Notes: generated by a model not told the origin, from the sequence alone. A stretch of 64,000 bases of DNA from Streptosporangium brasiliense (GCF_030811595.1 NZ_JAUSRB010000002.1:1240001-1304000), one strand, 5' to 3'; shown: positions 26,087 to 35,791, counted from the first letter of the stretch. Translations and numbers: made by a program.

Positions 26087-27084
26087 AGCACCGCTCTCTC
26101 GGCGCGGACGGTCCTCCGGTCTCCTCGATCTGCCTGGGCACCTGGGCGCTCAGCGGCCTGTGGGGCGGGCGGATCGAGCCCGGCGTGGAAGCCGTGCGCC
26201 GCGCCTTCGACCTGGGCGTGAACTTCTTCGACACCGCCCACGCGTACGGCGGCGGCGCCGCCGAGGCCGCGCTCGCCCGGGGGCTGGGCGACCTGCTGCG
26301 CGGCCGCCGCGCGGAGGTGGTGATCTCGACGAAGGGCGGCCTGGAGACCCGCGGGAACACCGTCGTCCGCAACAGCGACCCCGCCTTCCTGCGTGCCAAC
26401 CTCACCGACAGCCTGCGCACCCTGGGGACCGACTACGTGGACGTGTTCTTCGTCCACTGGCCCGACCCGACCGTCCCGCTGGCGGAGACCGCAGGCGTGC
26501 TGACGGACTTCGTCAAGGAGGGCCTGGTACGGCACGCGGGGGTCTCCAACTTCTCGGTGGCGGAGATGACCGAGTTCGCCGCGGCCGCTCCCGCGGACGT
26601 CGCGCAGGTCCCCTTCAGCCTGCTCGCCCGTGGCGCCGAGCGGGACGTCCTGCCCCACTGCCGGGACGCGGGGGTGGGGATCATGGGCTGGTCGGCGCTC
26701 GCCCACGGCCTGCTGACCGGCGCGCTGCGGCCGGACCACTCCTTCGCCCACGACGACTGGCGCGCCTACTCCCCGATGTTCAAGGGGGAGCGGTTCGCCC
26801 GGCTGCTGAAGCTGGTGGACCTCCTGGCGGCCTTCGCCGCCGAACGCGGCTGCACCGTGGCCCAGCTCGCGCTGGCGTGGGTGCTCAGCCACCCCGCGGG
26901 GGTGGTGCCCGTCATCGGGGCCCAGTTCCCCGAGCACATCGAGGACAGCGTGAAGGCGGTGGAGGTCCGGCTCACCGAGGCGGACCTGGCGGAGCTCGAC
27001 CGCCTGGTGGCGGGCGCACCGTCGGTGGGGCCGGAGGCCGGGCCGCCGAGCAGGACCGGGGACGGTGGCGGACATGCGGCCTGA
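26083..27084 (+). CDS. aldo/keto reductase
   Basis: 333-aa TIM-barrel reductase of the AKR superfamily. The catalytic tetrad is recognisable: Asp and Tyr in FDTAHAYGGG, Lys in VISTKGG, His in FVHWPDP. NADPH-site residues are in the C-terminal IGAQFPEH segment. It probably reduces a keto-sugar intermediate (C-3 or C-4), or the acetyl branch of eurekanate. GTG start, coupled on both sides. The C-terminal 20 residues are Gly/Pro-rich. Confidence 0.86.
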   Translation: MKHRSLGADGPPVSSICLGTWALSGLWGGRIEPGVEAVRRAFDLGVNFFDTAHAYGGGAAEAALARGLGDLLRGRRAEVVISTKGGLETRGNTVVRNSDPAFLRANLTDSLRTLGTDYVDVFFVHWPDPTVPLAETAGVLTDFVKEGLVRHAGVSNFSVAEMTEFAAAAPADVAQVPFSLLARGAERDVLPHCRDAGVGIMGWSALAHGLLTGALRPDHSFAHDDWRAYSPMFKGERFARLLKLVDLLAAFAAERGCTVAQLALAWVLSHPAGVVPVIGAQFPEHIEDSVKAVEVRLTEADLAELDRLVAGAPSVGPEAGPPSRTGDGGGHAA

Positions 27085-27775
27085 GGCGGGACTCGCCGGG
27101 ATGAACGACTGGTACGACGAGCTCACCGTGCAGATCATCGAACGGGTCTGCTCCCCGACCGCCAACACCGTCGACATCGGCGCCGGCGGCGGGGACATCC
27201 TCGCGCATCTCCTCCGTGCCGCGCCGCGGGGCCGGCACTTCGCCGTGGAGCCGCTCCCCGAGCTCGCCGACCGCCTCGACCGGGAGTTCCCCGGCGTCAC
27301 CGTGGTGCGGGCCGCGGCCTCGGACCGGACGGGACGGGACGGCTTCGTGCACGTGCTCTCCAACCCCGGCTACAGCGGGCTGCGGCGCAGGCCCTACGAC
27401 CGGGAGAACGAGACCCTGGAGGACATCGTCGTCGACACCGTGCGGCTGGACGAGGTCGTCCCCGCCGACGTGCGCGTCGACCTGATCAAGATCGACGTGG
27501 AGGGCGGGGAGGTGGTCGCCCTGCGTGGCGCCGCCGAGCTGCTGCGCCGCTGCCGCCCGGTCGTCGTCTTCGAGCACGGCGGCGACCGCACCATGCGGGA
27601 GTACGGCACGACCAGTGCCGACCTGTGGGCGCTGCTGGTCACGGAACTGGATTACGGACTGCACACCCTCCCCGGGTGGCTGGAGCGCTCGCCCGCCCTC
27701 GACGCCGGGGACTTCGCCGCCGCCCTGCGGGAGCAGTGGTATTTCGTCGCGGACCAGAGAGGCCAGGCATGGTGA
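27065..27775 (+). CDS. FkbM-family methyltransferase
   Basis: 236-aa methyltransferase of the FkbM family: SAM motif TVDIGAGGGDIL and the family-defining LIKIDVEGGEVVALRG. FkbM proteins O-methylate sugars and polyketides, so a sugar hydroxyl is the expected target. The start is either GTG 27065 (20-bp overlap with the reductase) or ATG 27074. The stop overlaps the next oxygenase gene. Confidence 0.85.
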   Translation: MADMRPEAGLAGMNDWYDELTVQIIERVCSPTANTVDIGAGGGDILAHLLRAAPRGRHFAVEPLPELADRLDREFPGVTVVRAAASDRTGRDGFVHVLSNPGYSGLRRRPYDRENETLEDIVVDTVRLDEVVPADVRVDLIKIDVEGGEVVALRGAAELLRRCRPVVVFEHGGDRTMREYGTTSADLWALLVTELDYGLHTLPGWLERSPALDAGDFAAALREQWYFVADQRGQAW

Positions 27776-28716
27776 ACCCGAATACCGCGGCACGGCCGGA
27801 GGACACCGTCCTGCCCGAGTGCCACATCCGGGAGACAGGCGTGCTCCCCGAGCACCTGACCGCGTTCCGGCGGCAGGGGGTGCTGGCGCTGCGCGGCCTG
27901 CTCGACCCCGTCGAGTTGGAGGCCGTGCAGGAGGCCGCCGGGTCGCTGATCGACGACGCGTGGCGCACCCGGTCCATGACCGACACCATCTGGACCCAGG
28001 AGCCCGACCACCCCGACGCGGCCCCGGTCCGGATCGAGTACGTGGTCGACAAGTCCCCGGTGATCGCCCGGCTGGCGGGCCATCCGCTCCTGCTGCGCGT
28101 GATGGAGGCCCTGGTCGGGCCCAACCTCATCCCCACCTGGGACAGCATGGTGTTCAAGACCACGGCGGGCGCGCCCCGGCTGTCCTGGCACCGCGACGGC
28201 GAGATGTACGCCGACGCGGTGGGCGTCACCGGGGCGGGCCGGGTGATCGACGTCGGCGTCTACCTCGACCCGGCGCCGGAGGACAACTGCGTCTGGTGCA
28301 TCCCGCAGTCCAACTACTGGGACGACGACCGGATCACCGCGACCGCCGAGCGGCTCAACGCCAGCGAATGGGACACCACGGGCGCGATCCCGGCGGTGAT
28401 GCGGCCGGGTGACGTGCTCCTGCACAACATCCTGACCCTGCACGGCGCCCCGGCCGTGCAGGGCAAGCAGCGGCGGGTCGTCTACTTCGAGTATCGGCCG
28501 GCGGAGGTGGAGTGGCAGCTCGGCCCGCACGTCCCCGAATACGTCGGCCGCAAGCAGCAGGTGCTGCGCTCCTGCGTCGAGCAGCGCGCGGCGGCGCACG
28601 AGCACCGGGACGAGGAGCCCTTCGACTACTGCCCGGCCGAGCCGTTCCGGCACTGGGTGGGCCGCCCCGACCTCACCACGCTCCGCTTCCCCCACGAGGA
28701 GAACTGGCGTTGGTGA
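27769..28716 (+). CDS. PhyH-family Fe(II)/2-oxoglutarate oxygenase (copy 3)
   Basis: 315-aa PhyH-family protein. HRD motif in LSWHRDGEMY, distal His in ILTLHGAPAV, and arginines RRVVYFEYR for 2-oxoglutarate. It has a long C-terminal extension (after about residue 250) with PFDYCPAEPFRHWVG. A strong candidate for an orthoester synthase because of its size and its place beside a methyltransferase in the core operon; exact reaction unassigned. ATG 27769 overlaps the upstream stop; GTG 27772 is an alternative. Confidence 0.88.
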   Translation: MVNPNTAARPEDTVLPECHIRETGVLPEHLTAFRRQGVLALRGLLDPVELEAVQEAAGSLIDDAWRTRSMTDTIWTQEPDHPDAAPVRIEYVVDKSPVIARLAGHPLLLRVMEALVGPNLIPTWDSMVFKTTAGAPRLSWHRDGEMYADAVGVTGAGRVIDVGVYLDPAPEDNCVWCIPQSNYWDDDRITATAERLNASEWDTTGAIPAVMRPGDVLLHNILTLHGAPAVQGKQRRVVYFEYRPAEVEWQLGPHVPEYVGRKQQVLRSCVEQRAAAHEHRDEEPFDYCPAEPFRHWVGRPDLTTLRFPHEENWRW

Positions 28717-29534
28717 ACCTACTGAACCGGGTGCCCGGCCTGTTCGGCGGCTCGCGGGCCGGCGCGGCGGAACGCTCCCTGGAGGAGGTCATGGCCGAGC
28801 GGTTCCGGGAGCGGGTCGACCCCCGGCCGGGCGACTGGGCCTACGCCCACCTGCTCGATCTGCGCCAGGCGCTCGCCGAGACGTTGCGCGACGCCTCCGG
28901 CCTCTGGCTCGACTACGGCGCGGGCACCGCCCCCTACCGGGATCTGTTCTCCGCGGCGGAGGTGCGGACGGCCGACTTCCCCGACGGGGAGGCGTACCGG
29001 GCCGACCACGCGCTCGACCCCGACGGCCGCTGCCCCGTCCCGGACGGGACGTTCGACGGCGTGCTGTCCACCCAGGTCCTGGAGCACGTCACCGATCCGG
29101 ACCAGTACCTGCGCGAGGTGTTCCGGCTGCTGCGACCCGGCGGGCGGCTGGTGCTGTCGACCCACGGCGTGTGGGAGGAGCACGGCGGCCAGGACCTGTG
29201 GCGCTGGACCGCGGACGGCCTGGCCGTCCAGGCCGAGCGGGCGGGGTTCGCGGTCGACCGGACGACGAAGCTGACATGCGGCCCGCGCGGGCTGCTGCTC
29301 CTGCTCCGCCGGCACGGGCGCGAGCACGGCTGGCCCGGGGGCGGCGCCGTCGGGCTGGCGCTGGGCGCCCTGTGGTGGATCGACCGCCTCCGGCCGCGGG
29401 CGGTCGACGACTACCTCCAGAACGCCTTCGCCGGCCTCGGCCGCAGCGAGGGACCGGCCGAGCCGTTCTACCTGGACATCCTGCTCGTCGCCAGGAAGCC
29501 CCCGGCGCGGGCCGCGGAGCCGGGCGACAGTTGA
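28713..29534 (+). CDS. SAM-dependent methyltransferase, type 11
   Basis: 273-aa class I methyltransferase: LWLDYGAGTAPYRDLF as motif I, STQVLEHVTDPDQYLREV in the core, and LRPGGRLVLSTHG. A later hydrophobic stretch (GAVGLALGALWWID) looks like a core helix rather than a membrane anchor. Probably a sugar O-methyltransferase. GTG overlaps the oxygenase stop, completing an unbroken chain of overlaps from 24369 to 29534. Confidence 0.84.
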   Translation: MNLLNRVPGLFGGSRAGAAERSLEEVMAERFRERVDPRPGDWAYAHLLDLRQALAETLRDASGLWLDYGAGTAPYRDLFSAAEVRTADFPDGEAYRADHALDPDGRCPVPDGTFDGVLSTQVLEHVTDPDQYLREVFRLLRPGGRLVLSTHGVWEEHGGQDLWRWTADGLAVQAERAGFAVDRTTKLTCGPRGLLLLLRRHGREHGWPGGGAVGLALGALWWIDRLRPRAVDDYLQNAFAGLGRSEGPAEPFYLDILLVARKPPARAAEPGDS

Positions 29535-29611
29535 GCTTCCCCCCGGCCGGCGGCGGGAGCCGTCGGCCGTCCCGTTGGAGTCGAATCCACCTGACCGGTT
29601 AGGGCACTGAC

Positions 29612-30805
29612 ATGACGAACGGCGAGGCAGCCGCGGGGAGCATGTGCGTGCTCCCCTGGATCCATCTGTGCGCGTCCATCGACGGCGTCTACGGCCGGTG
29701 CTGCGTGGACGACGCGATGTACCACAACGAGCTGTACGAGCAGCAGGACGAGCCGGAGTTCACGCTCAAGGAGGACGCGATCGGCTGCTCGCCCCGGTCC
29801 CGGTACGCGCGGGACAACCCGGACCGGGTCATGGGGGTGGAGGAGGCGTTCAACAGCCCCAACATGAAGCGGACCCGGCTGGCCATGCTCGCCGGGGAGC
29901 GGGTGGCCGCGTGCTCGTACTGCTACCACCGGGAGGACCGCGGCGCCCTGTCGTACCGGCAGGAGATCAACGAGCGCTTCCGGGACACGGTCGACTTCGA
30001 CGCGCTGGCCGCCCGCACCGCGGCGGACGGCACGGTCGAGGACTTCCCGTTCTTCCTGGACATCCGGTTCGGCAACACCTGCAGCCTGCGCTGCGTGATG
30101 TGCACCTATCCGGTGAGCTCGGGATGGGGGGCCAAGAAGCGCCCGCCGTGGTCGTCGGCGGTGATCGACCCGTACCGCGACGACGAGGAGCTGTGGAAGA
30201 CGCTGCGGGAGAACGCCCACCTGATCCGCCGCCTCTACTTCGCCGGCGGCGAGCCGTTCATGCAGCCGGGGCACTTCGCGCTGCTCGACCTGCTGGTCGA
30301 GACCGGGAACGCCGGCAACGTGGACATCGTCTACAACTCCAACCTCACGGTCCTGCCCGAGTCGGTCTTCCCGAAGTTCCGGCACTTCAAGAGCGTCGGG
30401 ATCGGCGCGTCCTGCGACGGCGTCGGCGAGGTCTTCGAGAAGATCCGGACGGGCGCCGACTGGGAGACCTTCGTCGGGAACGTGCGCCGCGCCAAGACCG
30501 AGGTGAAGCTGTGGCTGCAGGTGGCGCCCCAGCGGGACAACGTGTGGGGGCTGCGGGACCTGCTGGCGTTCGCCCGGGACGAGGGTCTGGACATCGACCT
30601 GGCCAACGTCGTGCAGTGGCCCGCCGATTTCTCGGTGACCAACCTGCCGGAGGCGGAGAAGGCGGCCGCCACCGACGAGCTGACCTCCCTCGTCGAGTGG
30701 TGCGCCGGCCTCGGCTGGGACAAACCCGCCGAGGACCTGCGGGCGCTGCGGACGTTCATGAACGCCGCCGATCCCACCGTCCTGGCCCACGAGGGAACGG
30801 TGTGA
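29612..30805 (+). CDS. radical SAM protein, AviX12-like (Twitch-type)
   Basis: 397-aa radical SAM protein. The [4Fe-4S]-SAM cysteines are Cys157, Cys161 and Cys164 (CSLRCVMC). Further cysteines ahead of it (Cys12, Cys20, Cys30, Cys31, then ACSYCYH) suggest an auxiliary iron-sulfur site, as in Twitch/SPASM proteins. The avilamycin homologue AviX12 is reported to epimerise a glucose residue of the assembled chain to mannose. The same late tailoring role is inferred here. Faces the PKS operon, with a shared terminator between them. Confidence 0.85.
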   Translation: MTNGEAAAGSMCVLPWIHLCASIDGVYGRCCVDDAMYHNELYEQQDEPEFTLKEDAIGCSPRSRYARDNPDRVMGVEEAFNSPNMKRTRLAMLAGERVAACSYCYHREDRGALSYRQEINERFRDTVDFDALAARTAADGTVEDFPFFLDIRFGNTCSLRCVMCTYPVSSGWGAKKRPPWSSAVIDPYRDDEELWKTLRENAHLIRRLYFAGGEPFMQPGHFALLDLLVETGNAGNVDIVYNSNLTVLPESVFPKFRHFKSVGIGASCDGVGEVFEKIRTGADWETFVGNVRRAKTEVKLWLQVAPQRDNVWGLRDLLAFARDEGLDIDLANVVQWPADFSVTNLPEAEKAAATDELTSLVEWCAGLGWDKPAEDLRALRTFMNAADPTVLAHEGTV

Positions 30806-30846
30806 GCACGGCGGTCCGGGACTCCGGCCGCGGCCGGTGAGCCGCT

Positions 30847-30876
30847 GAACGGGAGGGCCGTCCGGCCCTCCCGTTC
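30847..30876. terminator. bidirectional terminator between radical SAM and PKS genes
   Basis: Perfect 13-bp inverted repeat (GAACGGGAGGGCC and its complement) with a GTCC loop in the 100-bp gap between convergent genes. It is followed by CGTTTCTCC on the plus strand. Confidence 0.78.
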
Positions 30877-30905
30877 CCGTTTCTCCGTGGCTCCCGTTTC
30901 TCCGG

Positions 30906-33900
30906 CTAGGAGGACGCCGCGGTCCCGGTCAGCAGCCCGACCAGGTGGTCGGCGATCGCGGTGACGGTGGGCCGCTGCCAGAACACGGTGGCGGGCAGGC
31001 TGTGCCCCAGGCGCTTCTCCAGCCGCCGCCGGATCACCACCGTCATGACGGAGTCGAGCCCCTGCTCGGCGAGCGGGCGCCGGAGATGCAGGTCCGCCAC
31101 GGGCAGTCTCATCTCCTTGGCGATCTGGCCGCGGACCTCCTCCAGGACGCGCTCGCGCAGCAGTTCGGGCGGCAGGTCCGCGAACGACATGACCTCCTCC
31201 GCCGCTCCCGGCCCGTCGTCGGTGACGGCCGCCGGCGGCTGTTCGATCACGGGGTAGCGCAGGCCGGGAAGGCTCGCCAGCACCCGGCCCGCCTCGTCGG
31301 CGACCAGGGCGTCGACCGTGTCCGGCCGCTCGGGGTCGGGCACGACCTCGACGAGCACCGCCTCCGGCGGCAGGCCGGACACGGCCACCTCGTCGATGTG
31401 CACCACCATGCGCAGCAGCGGGATCCCGGGGAAGGCCGCCGGCGCTATGGACATGACCGCGTCCAGCACCGGCGCCCAGGTGGTCGTGTCCGCCGACCGC
31501 ACGCGCGCCCGCAGGGCGCCGTTGCCCGACAGCAGCTCCTCGACGGTCCAGTCGAACCCGGTCGACGGCACGCCGACCTCGGCCAGCCGCCGGTGCACCA
31601 GGCCGGGGTCGGCCGGCTCCAGGCGGTACTCCCCCGGGTCCACCAGCGACCGCGTCCCGGCCGCGGCCGTCTCCGCGACCGTGGCGTCGGTGTGGACGAG
31701 CCAGTCGGGGTCCTCGCCGACGTCGTCGCCGACCGTCCGCGACGCGAGGCGTACGGCGGCGCCGTCGTGCACGACCTGGATCTCCCTGCGGCCGGCCGTC
31801 ATCAGCGGGTGCCGCATCGCCACGTCGGTCAGCACCGGCGGCGTGCCGTCGCGCGAGGCCGCGTCGAGGAAGGTGGCCACGAGCACGGCGGCCGGGACGA
31901 TCTCCACGCCGTTGAGCGCGTGGCTCCCCGGGTAGGGGCGGTTGGCGTCGTTGAGGACGGTCCGCCACACCCGCAGCGGGCTCCCGGCGATGCCGCTCCT
32001 GGCGCCCAGCAGGGTGGCGGACGCCACGTCGTGACCGCGTCCTCCGGCTCCGGCCCGCCGGGCGGGCCGGTGCCAGTGCTTGCGGTGCCGCCAGGGGTAG
32101 ACCGGCAGCGTGGCCAGTCCCCCCTCCGGGTGCAGGGCCCGCCAGTCGACGCCGATCCCGTTGCAGTGCGCGCCGGCCAGGCCGGCGAGGAAGGCGCGGA
32201 GCTCCGGGGCGTTCCTGCGCAGCGTCGCGCCGACGAAGAAGTCCTCGGAGCCGATCTCGGCCAGCGTCTCGTGGATCGAGTGCGTCACCACCGGGTGCGG
32301 CGAGATCTCGACGAACGCGCGGTGGCCGTCGCCGGCCGCCGCGGTGACGGCGGCGGCCAGGCGCACCGGGTTGCGGAGGTTCGCCGCCCAGTAGGCGCCG
32401 TCGGCCGTCATCGCCGCGCGCGGGTCGTCCAGGGCGGTGGTGTAGATCGGGATGCGCGGGCTCCGCGGTGTGAGGCCGGCCGCGGCGGCCGCCAGGTCGG
32501 CGAGCAGCGGGTCCATGTGCGGGCTGTGGAAGGCCACGTCGGAGGCGACCCTGCGCACCCCGACGCCCTCGGCCGACCACCGCTCGATCAACGCCTCGAT
32601 CGCGTCCTGGCCCCCGGAGACCACCGTCGAGACCGGTGAGGAGGCGATCGCGGCCACCAGGTCGTCGTGGTCGCCCAGCCGCGCGGCGGCCTCCGCGAAC
32701 GGCAGGGTGACCATCGCCATCGCGCCCTTGCCCGAGGCCCGGCGCAGCAGCGACGAGCGGCGGCAGATCAGCCGGGCGCCCTCCTCCACCGTCAGGATCC
32801 CCGCGGTGACGGCCGCCGGGATCTCCCCCACCGAGTGTCCGATCACGGCGTCCGGGGACACCCCGCGGGAGCGCCAGAGCTCGGCGAGCCCGAGCTGCAT
32901 CGCGAAGATCATGGCCTGGACCCGGTCGACCTCGTCGAAGTCCCCGTCGAGGATCGCCTGCCGGGGGGAGAAGCCGATCTCCTCCAGGAAGATCGGTTCC
33001 AGGGCGTCGATCACCCCGGCGAACGCCGGCTCGGAGGCCAGCAGTTCCCGTCCCATACCGGACCACTGTGAGCCGTGCCCGGAGAAGACCCAGACCAGCT
33101 TCGCGTCCTGCGTGACGGGCGACCCGGTGACGGCGCCGTCCGCCGGCTCGCCGGCGGCCAGCCCGCGGAGCGCCGCGACGAGCCCGTCGCGGTCGGCGGC
33201 CACGGCGACCGCCCGGTGGGTGAGATGCGACCGGCGCAGGGCCAGGGTGTGCCCGGCGGAGGCCAGGTCGCCGCCCCGCGCGACGTGGTCGGCCAGCGCC
33301 CCCGCCCGGTCCCGCAGCGCGCTCTCCGAACCGGCCGACAGCGGGAAGAGCGTCTCGGTCCGGAGCGGGCCCGCCGGGCGCGGCGCCTGCCGTACCGGGG
33401 CCTGTTCGAGCAGTACGTGGGAGACGGTCCCGCCGTAGCCGAAGCCGGACACCCCGGCGCGGCGCGGATGCGCCCGCTCGGGCCACGGCGTGTGCCCGGT
33501 CACCAGGCGCAGCCCCAGCCGGTCCCACTCGATGGCGGGATTGGCCTCGGTGACCAGCAGGTTGGACGGGATCTCCGCGTGGTCCAGTGCGAGGATCGCC
33601 TTGATGACCCCGGCGATGCCGGCGGCGCCCTCCAGGTGGCCGATGTTCGACTTCACCGAGCCGATCAGGCACGGCTCCTCGCGGTCCCGCCCGTACACGG
33701 CGCCGATCGCCGCCGCCTCCATCGGGTCGCCGAGCGGGGTCCCGGTGCCGTGCGCCTCGACGTAGCCGACCGTGCCCGGCTCGACCCCCGCCGAGCGCAG
33801 GGCCCCGGCCATGACGTGCTCCTGCGCCTGGCCGCACGGCGCCATGATCCCGTTGGTCCAGCCGTCCTGGTTGACCGCGCTGCCACGCACCACGGCCAGC

Positions 33901-34760
33901 ACCCGGTCGCCGTCGCGCTCGGCGTCGGCCAGCAGCTTCAGCACCACGACCCCGCAGCCCTCGCCGCGGCCGTACCCGTCGGCTGTGGCGTCGAACGACT
34001 TGCTCCGGCCGTCGGGCGCCAGGGCGCCCGCGGCGCCCAGCGTGAGCGACTGCCCCGGCGAGACGAGCAGGTTCACCCCGCCGGCCAGCGCGAGCGTGCT
34101 CTCCCCCAGCCGCAGGCTCTGCGCGGCCAGGTGCAGGGCCACCAGCGACGCCGAGCAGGCGGTGTCCACGGTGAGGCTCGGTCCGCGCAGGTCGAGCGCG
34201 TGGGAGACGCGGTTGGAGACGGCGCAGGTCGCGGCGCCGATGCCGGTCCAGGCGTCGATGCTCGGCAGGTCCTCCAACTGGCGGCCGCCGTAGTCGTAGG
34301 TGCAGACGCCGGCGAAGACACCCGTGTCGGTCCCGGCCAGATCCTCGGGCGGGATGCCCGCGTGCTCCAGCGCCTGCCACGCCACCTCCAGCAGGATCCG
34401 CTGCTGCGGGTCCATCAGCTCGGCCTCGCGCGGGGAGATCCTGAAGAACTCCGCGTCGAAGCCGTCGATCTCGGTCAGGAAGTTCCCCGCCCGGATCACC
34501 CGCCGCAGGGCGGCCTCGAACTCGGGGCCCAGCTCGCGGTAGCCGTCCCAGCGCTCCGGCGGCACCTCGCCCGTGGTGTTGCCGCCGCGGGCCAGCAGCT
34601 CCCAGAACTCCTCGGGTGAGTTGACGTCTCCGGGAAGGCGGCAGCCGATTCCGATCACGGCGACCGGCTGGGGGGCCGCCGGGGGCGGCTGGAGTCCCTT
34701 GAGTTCCACGAGCATCCTCTGCTGTCGGATTTCTGAACGGATGAGGCCCTGGGGCGTCAC
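30906..34760 (-). CDS. aviM: iterative type I PKS, orsellinic acid synthase (AviM-like)
   Basis: 1284-aa single-module PKS. The KS domain (about 30-455) has the active-site Cys202 in DTACSAS, plus EAHGTGTPLGD and SNIGHLEGAAG. The AT domain (about 560-860) has Ser643 in GHSVGE. The DH-type domain (about 900-1150) has His947 in HALNGVEIVP. The ACP has phosphopantetheine Ser1237 in GLDSV. There is no KR, ER or TE, which fits a non-reduced or singly processed tetraketide and release by a partner. AviM makes orsellinic acid this way. GTG 34760 overlaps the KAS III stop (GTGA); GTG 34769 would add three residues. Confidence 0.93.
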   Translation of the reverse strand: MTPQGLIRSEIRQQRMLVELKGLQPPPAAPQPVAVIGIGCRLPGDVNSPEEFWELLARGGNTTGEVPPERWDGYRELGPEFEAALRRVIRAGNFLTEIDGFDAEFFRISPREAELMDPQQRILLEVAWQALEHAGIPPEDLAGTDTGVFAGVCTYDYGGRQLEDLPSIDAWTGIGAATCAVSNRVSHALDLRGPSLTVDTACSASLVALHLAAQSLRLGESTLALAGGVNLLVSPGQSLTLGAAGALAPDGRSKSFDATADGYGRGEGCGVVVLKLLADAERDGDRVLAVVRGSAVNQDGWTNGIMAPCGQAQEHVMAGALRSAGVEPGTVGYVEAHGTGTPLGDPMEAAAIGAVYGRDREEPCLIGSVKSNIGHLEGAAGIAGVIKAILALDHAEIPSNLLVTEANPAIEWDRLGLRLVTGHTPWPERAHPRRAGVSGFGYGGTVSHVLLEQAPVRQAPRPAGPLRTETLFPLSAGSESALRDRAGALADHVARGGDLASAGHTLALRRSHLTHRAVAVAADRDGLVAALRGLAAGEPADGAVTGSPVTQDAKLVWVFSGHGSQWSGMGRELLASEPAFAGVIDALEPIFLEEIGFSPRQAILDGDFDEVDRVQAMIFAMQLGLAELWRSRGVSPDAVIGHSVGEIPAAVTAGILTVEEGARLICRRSSLLRRASGKGAMAMVTLPFAEAAARLGDHDDLVAAIASSPVSTVVSGGQDAIEALIERWSAEGVGVRRVASDVAFHSPHMDPLLADLAAAAAGLTPRSPRIPIYTTALDDPRAAMTADGAYWAANLRNPVRLAAAVTAAAGDGHRAFVEISPHPVVTHSIHETLAEIGSEDFFVGATLRRNAPELRAFLAGLAGAHCNGIGVDWRALHPEGGLATLPVYPWRHRKHWHRPARRAGAGGRGHDVASATLLGARSGIAGSPLRVWRTVLNDANRPYPGSHALNGVEIVPAAVLVATFLDAASRDGTPPVLTDVAMRHPLMTAGRREIQVVHDGAAVRLASRTVGDDVGEDPDWLVHTDATVAETAAAGTRSLVDPGEYRLEPADPGLVHRRLAEVGVPSTGFDWTVEELLSGNGALRARVRSADTTTWAPVLDAVMSIAPAAFPGIPLLRMVVHIDEVAVSGLPPEAVLVEVVPDPERPDTVDALVADEAGRVLASLPGLRYPVIEQPPAAVTDDGPGAAEEVMSFADLPPELLRERVLEEVRGQIAKEMRLPVADLHLRRPLAEQGLDSVMTVVIRRRLEKRLGHSLPATVFWQRPTVTAIADHLVGLLTGTAASS

Positions 34761-35791
34761 TTCTCCCACGCCGGCGACTCCAGGACCTGGACGATCACGC
34801 AGGACACGACGAGGCCGGGCGCGGTGCCGAGCATCAACATGTGGTCGCCCGGTCCCAGCTCGCCCGTGCGGACCAGGTGCTCGAAGGACAGGATGTGGTC
34901 GCTCGCGCCGCAGTGCCCGATGGTCCGGCCGAACTCCCAGGTCGAGCGGGTCATCGGCAGGCCCCAGGCGGCCATGACGCGCTGCTCGACGACCTCCCTG
35001 GAGTAGTTCATGAAGGCGACCCGCGTGATGTCGCCGATCTCGATGCCCGACTCCTCCAGGGCTTGGTCGACCAGGGCAGTCGTGTGCTCGGGCATCGTGG
35101 CCATCGCCACCGACGCCGGGCTCCGGGTGGCGAACTGCTGCCCGATCCGGGCGCTGAAGTCGGTGGGGCGTCCCCGGGTGATGCTCGGCGGGAACAGCGG
35201 CTCGTCACCGCGGTGCAGCGCCTCCGCCTCCGGGATCGTCCTCGAACACACCGACCGGAGCCGCGCGAACCCGGGCCGCTTGGTCAGGACCAGCGCGCAG
35301 GCGGCGTCCCCGCCGATGAAGCCGGGCCCCATCCGCCAGCGGTCGATCAGCGGCGTGCCGTAGTTGTCGGCGGCGACGAGCAGCGCGCCGGTGCGCTCGG
35401 GTACGGCCAGCAGATGGCTCGCCGCCAGCTCCATCGCGCTGAACAGGCCGTTGCACCCCTGGCGGATCTCCAGCGCCAGCAGGTCGCCGCCCACCAGGTG
35501 CCGCTGCAGGTAGGAGTGCGGCGGCCAGCCGTCCGGGCCCTGGTGCCAGGTGCTGGCGTACAGCAGCAGATCGAAATCCAGGGGAGAACCGCCCCACCGC
35601 TTGACCGCCTGCTGCGCGGCGCGCAGCGCCATTTCCGGGGGCGGTATCTCACCCGCGACCGCCGCGCCGCCCAGCTCGTGCGACTTCACGTCCTCCGCGG
35701 GGTAGAGACCGCGCTCGACGGCCCATTCGACATTCACGGTCGGCGGGACGAAGGCTCCCAGGGCGCTGATGAACACATTCGGTGTACGCAC
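34757..35791 (-). CDS. aviN: KAS III-like acyl transfer protein (AviN-like)
   Basis: 344-aa thiolase-fold protein related to FabH. The nucleophile Cys113 is in RQGCNGLFSAM. The later motifs are degenerate: where FabH has a His and an Asn, this protein reads FMNYSREVV and GHCGASDHIL. That pattern suggests acyl transfer rather than decarboxylative condensation, as for CerJ-like enzymes. AviN in avilamycin is linked to coupling orsellinate to the sugar chain. Upstream of and overlapping the PKS gene, so the two are expressed together. GTG start at 35791. Confidence 0.9.
   Translation of the reverse strand: MRTPNVFISALGAFVPPTVNVEWAVERGLYPAEDVKSHELGGAAVAGEIPPPEMALRAAQQAVKRWGGSPLDFDLLLYASTWHQGPDGWPPHSYLQRHLVGGDLLALEIRQGCNGLFSAMELAASHLLAVPERTGALLVAADNYGTPLIDRWRMGPGFIGGDAACALVLTKRPGFARLRSVCSRTIPEAEALHRGDEPLFPPSITRGRPTDFSARIGQQFATRSPASVAMATMPEHTTALVDQALEESGIEIGDITRVAFMNYSREVVEQRVMAAWGLPMTRSTWEFGRTIGHCGASDHILSFEHLVRTGELGPGDHMLMLGTAPGLVVSCVIVQVLESPAWEK

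Noticed and set aside
30331..34380. Very long alternative minus-strand frame within the PKS gene
   Set aside because: Arg/Gly/Pro/Ala-rich shadow frame; the PKS frame contains every catalytic motif.
30906..34760. PKS as part of a macrolide or reduced polyketide pathway
   Set aside because: Single module without KR, ER or TE, partnered with an AviN-like protein and no further modules; fits an aromatic (orsellinate) synthase.
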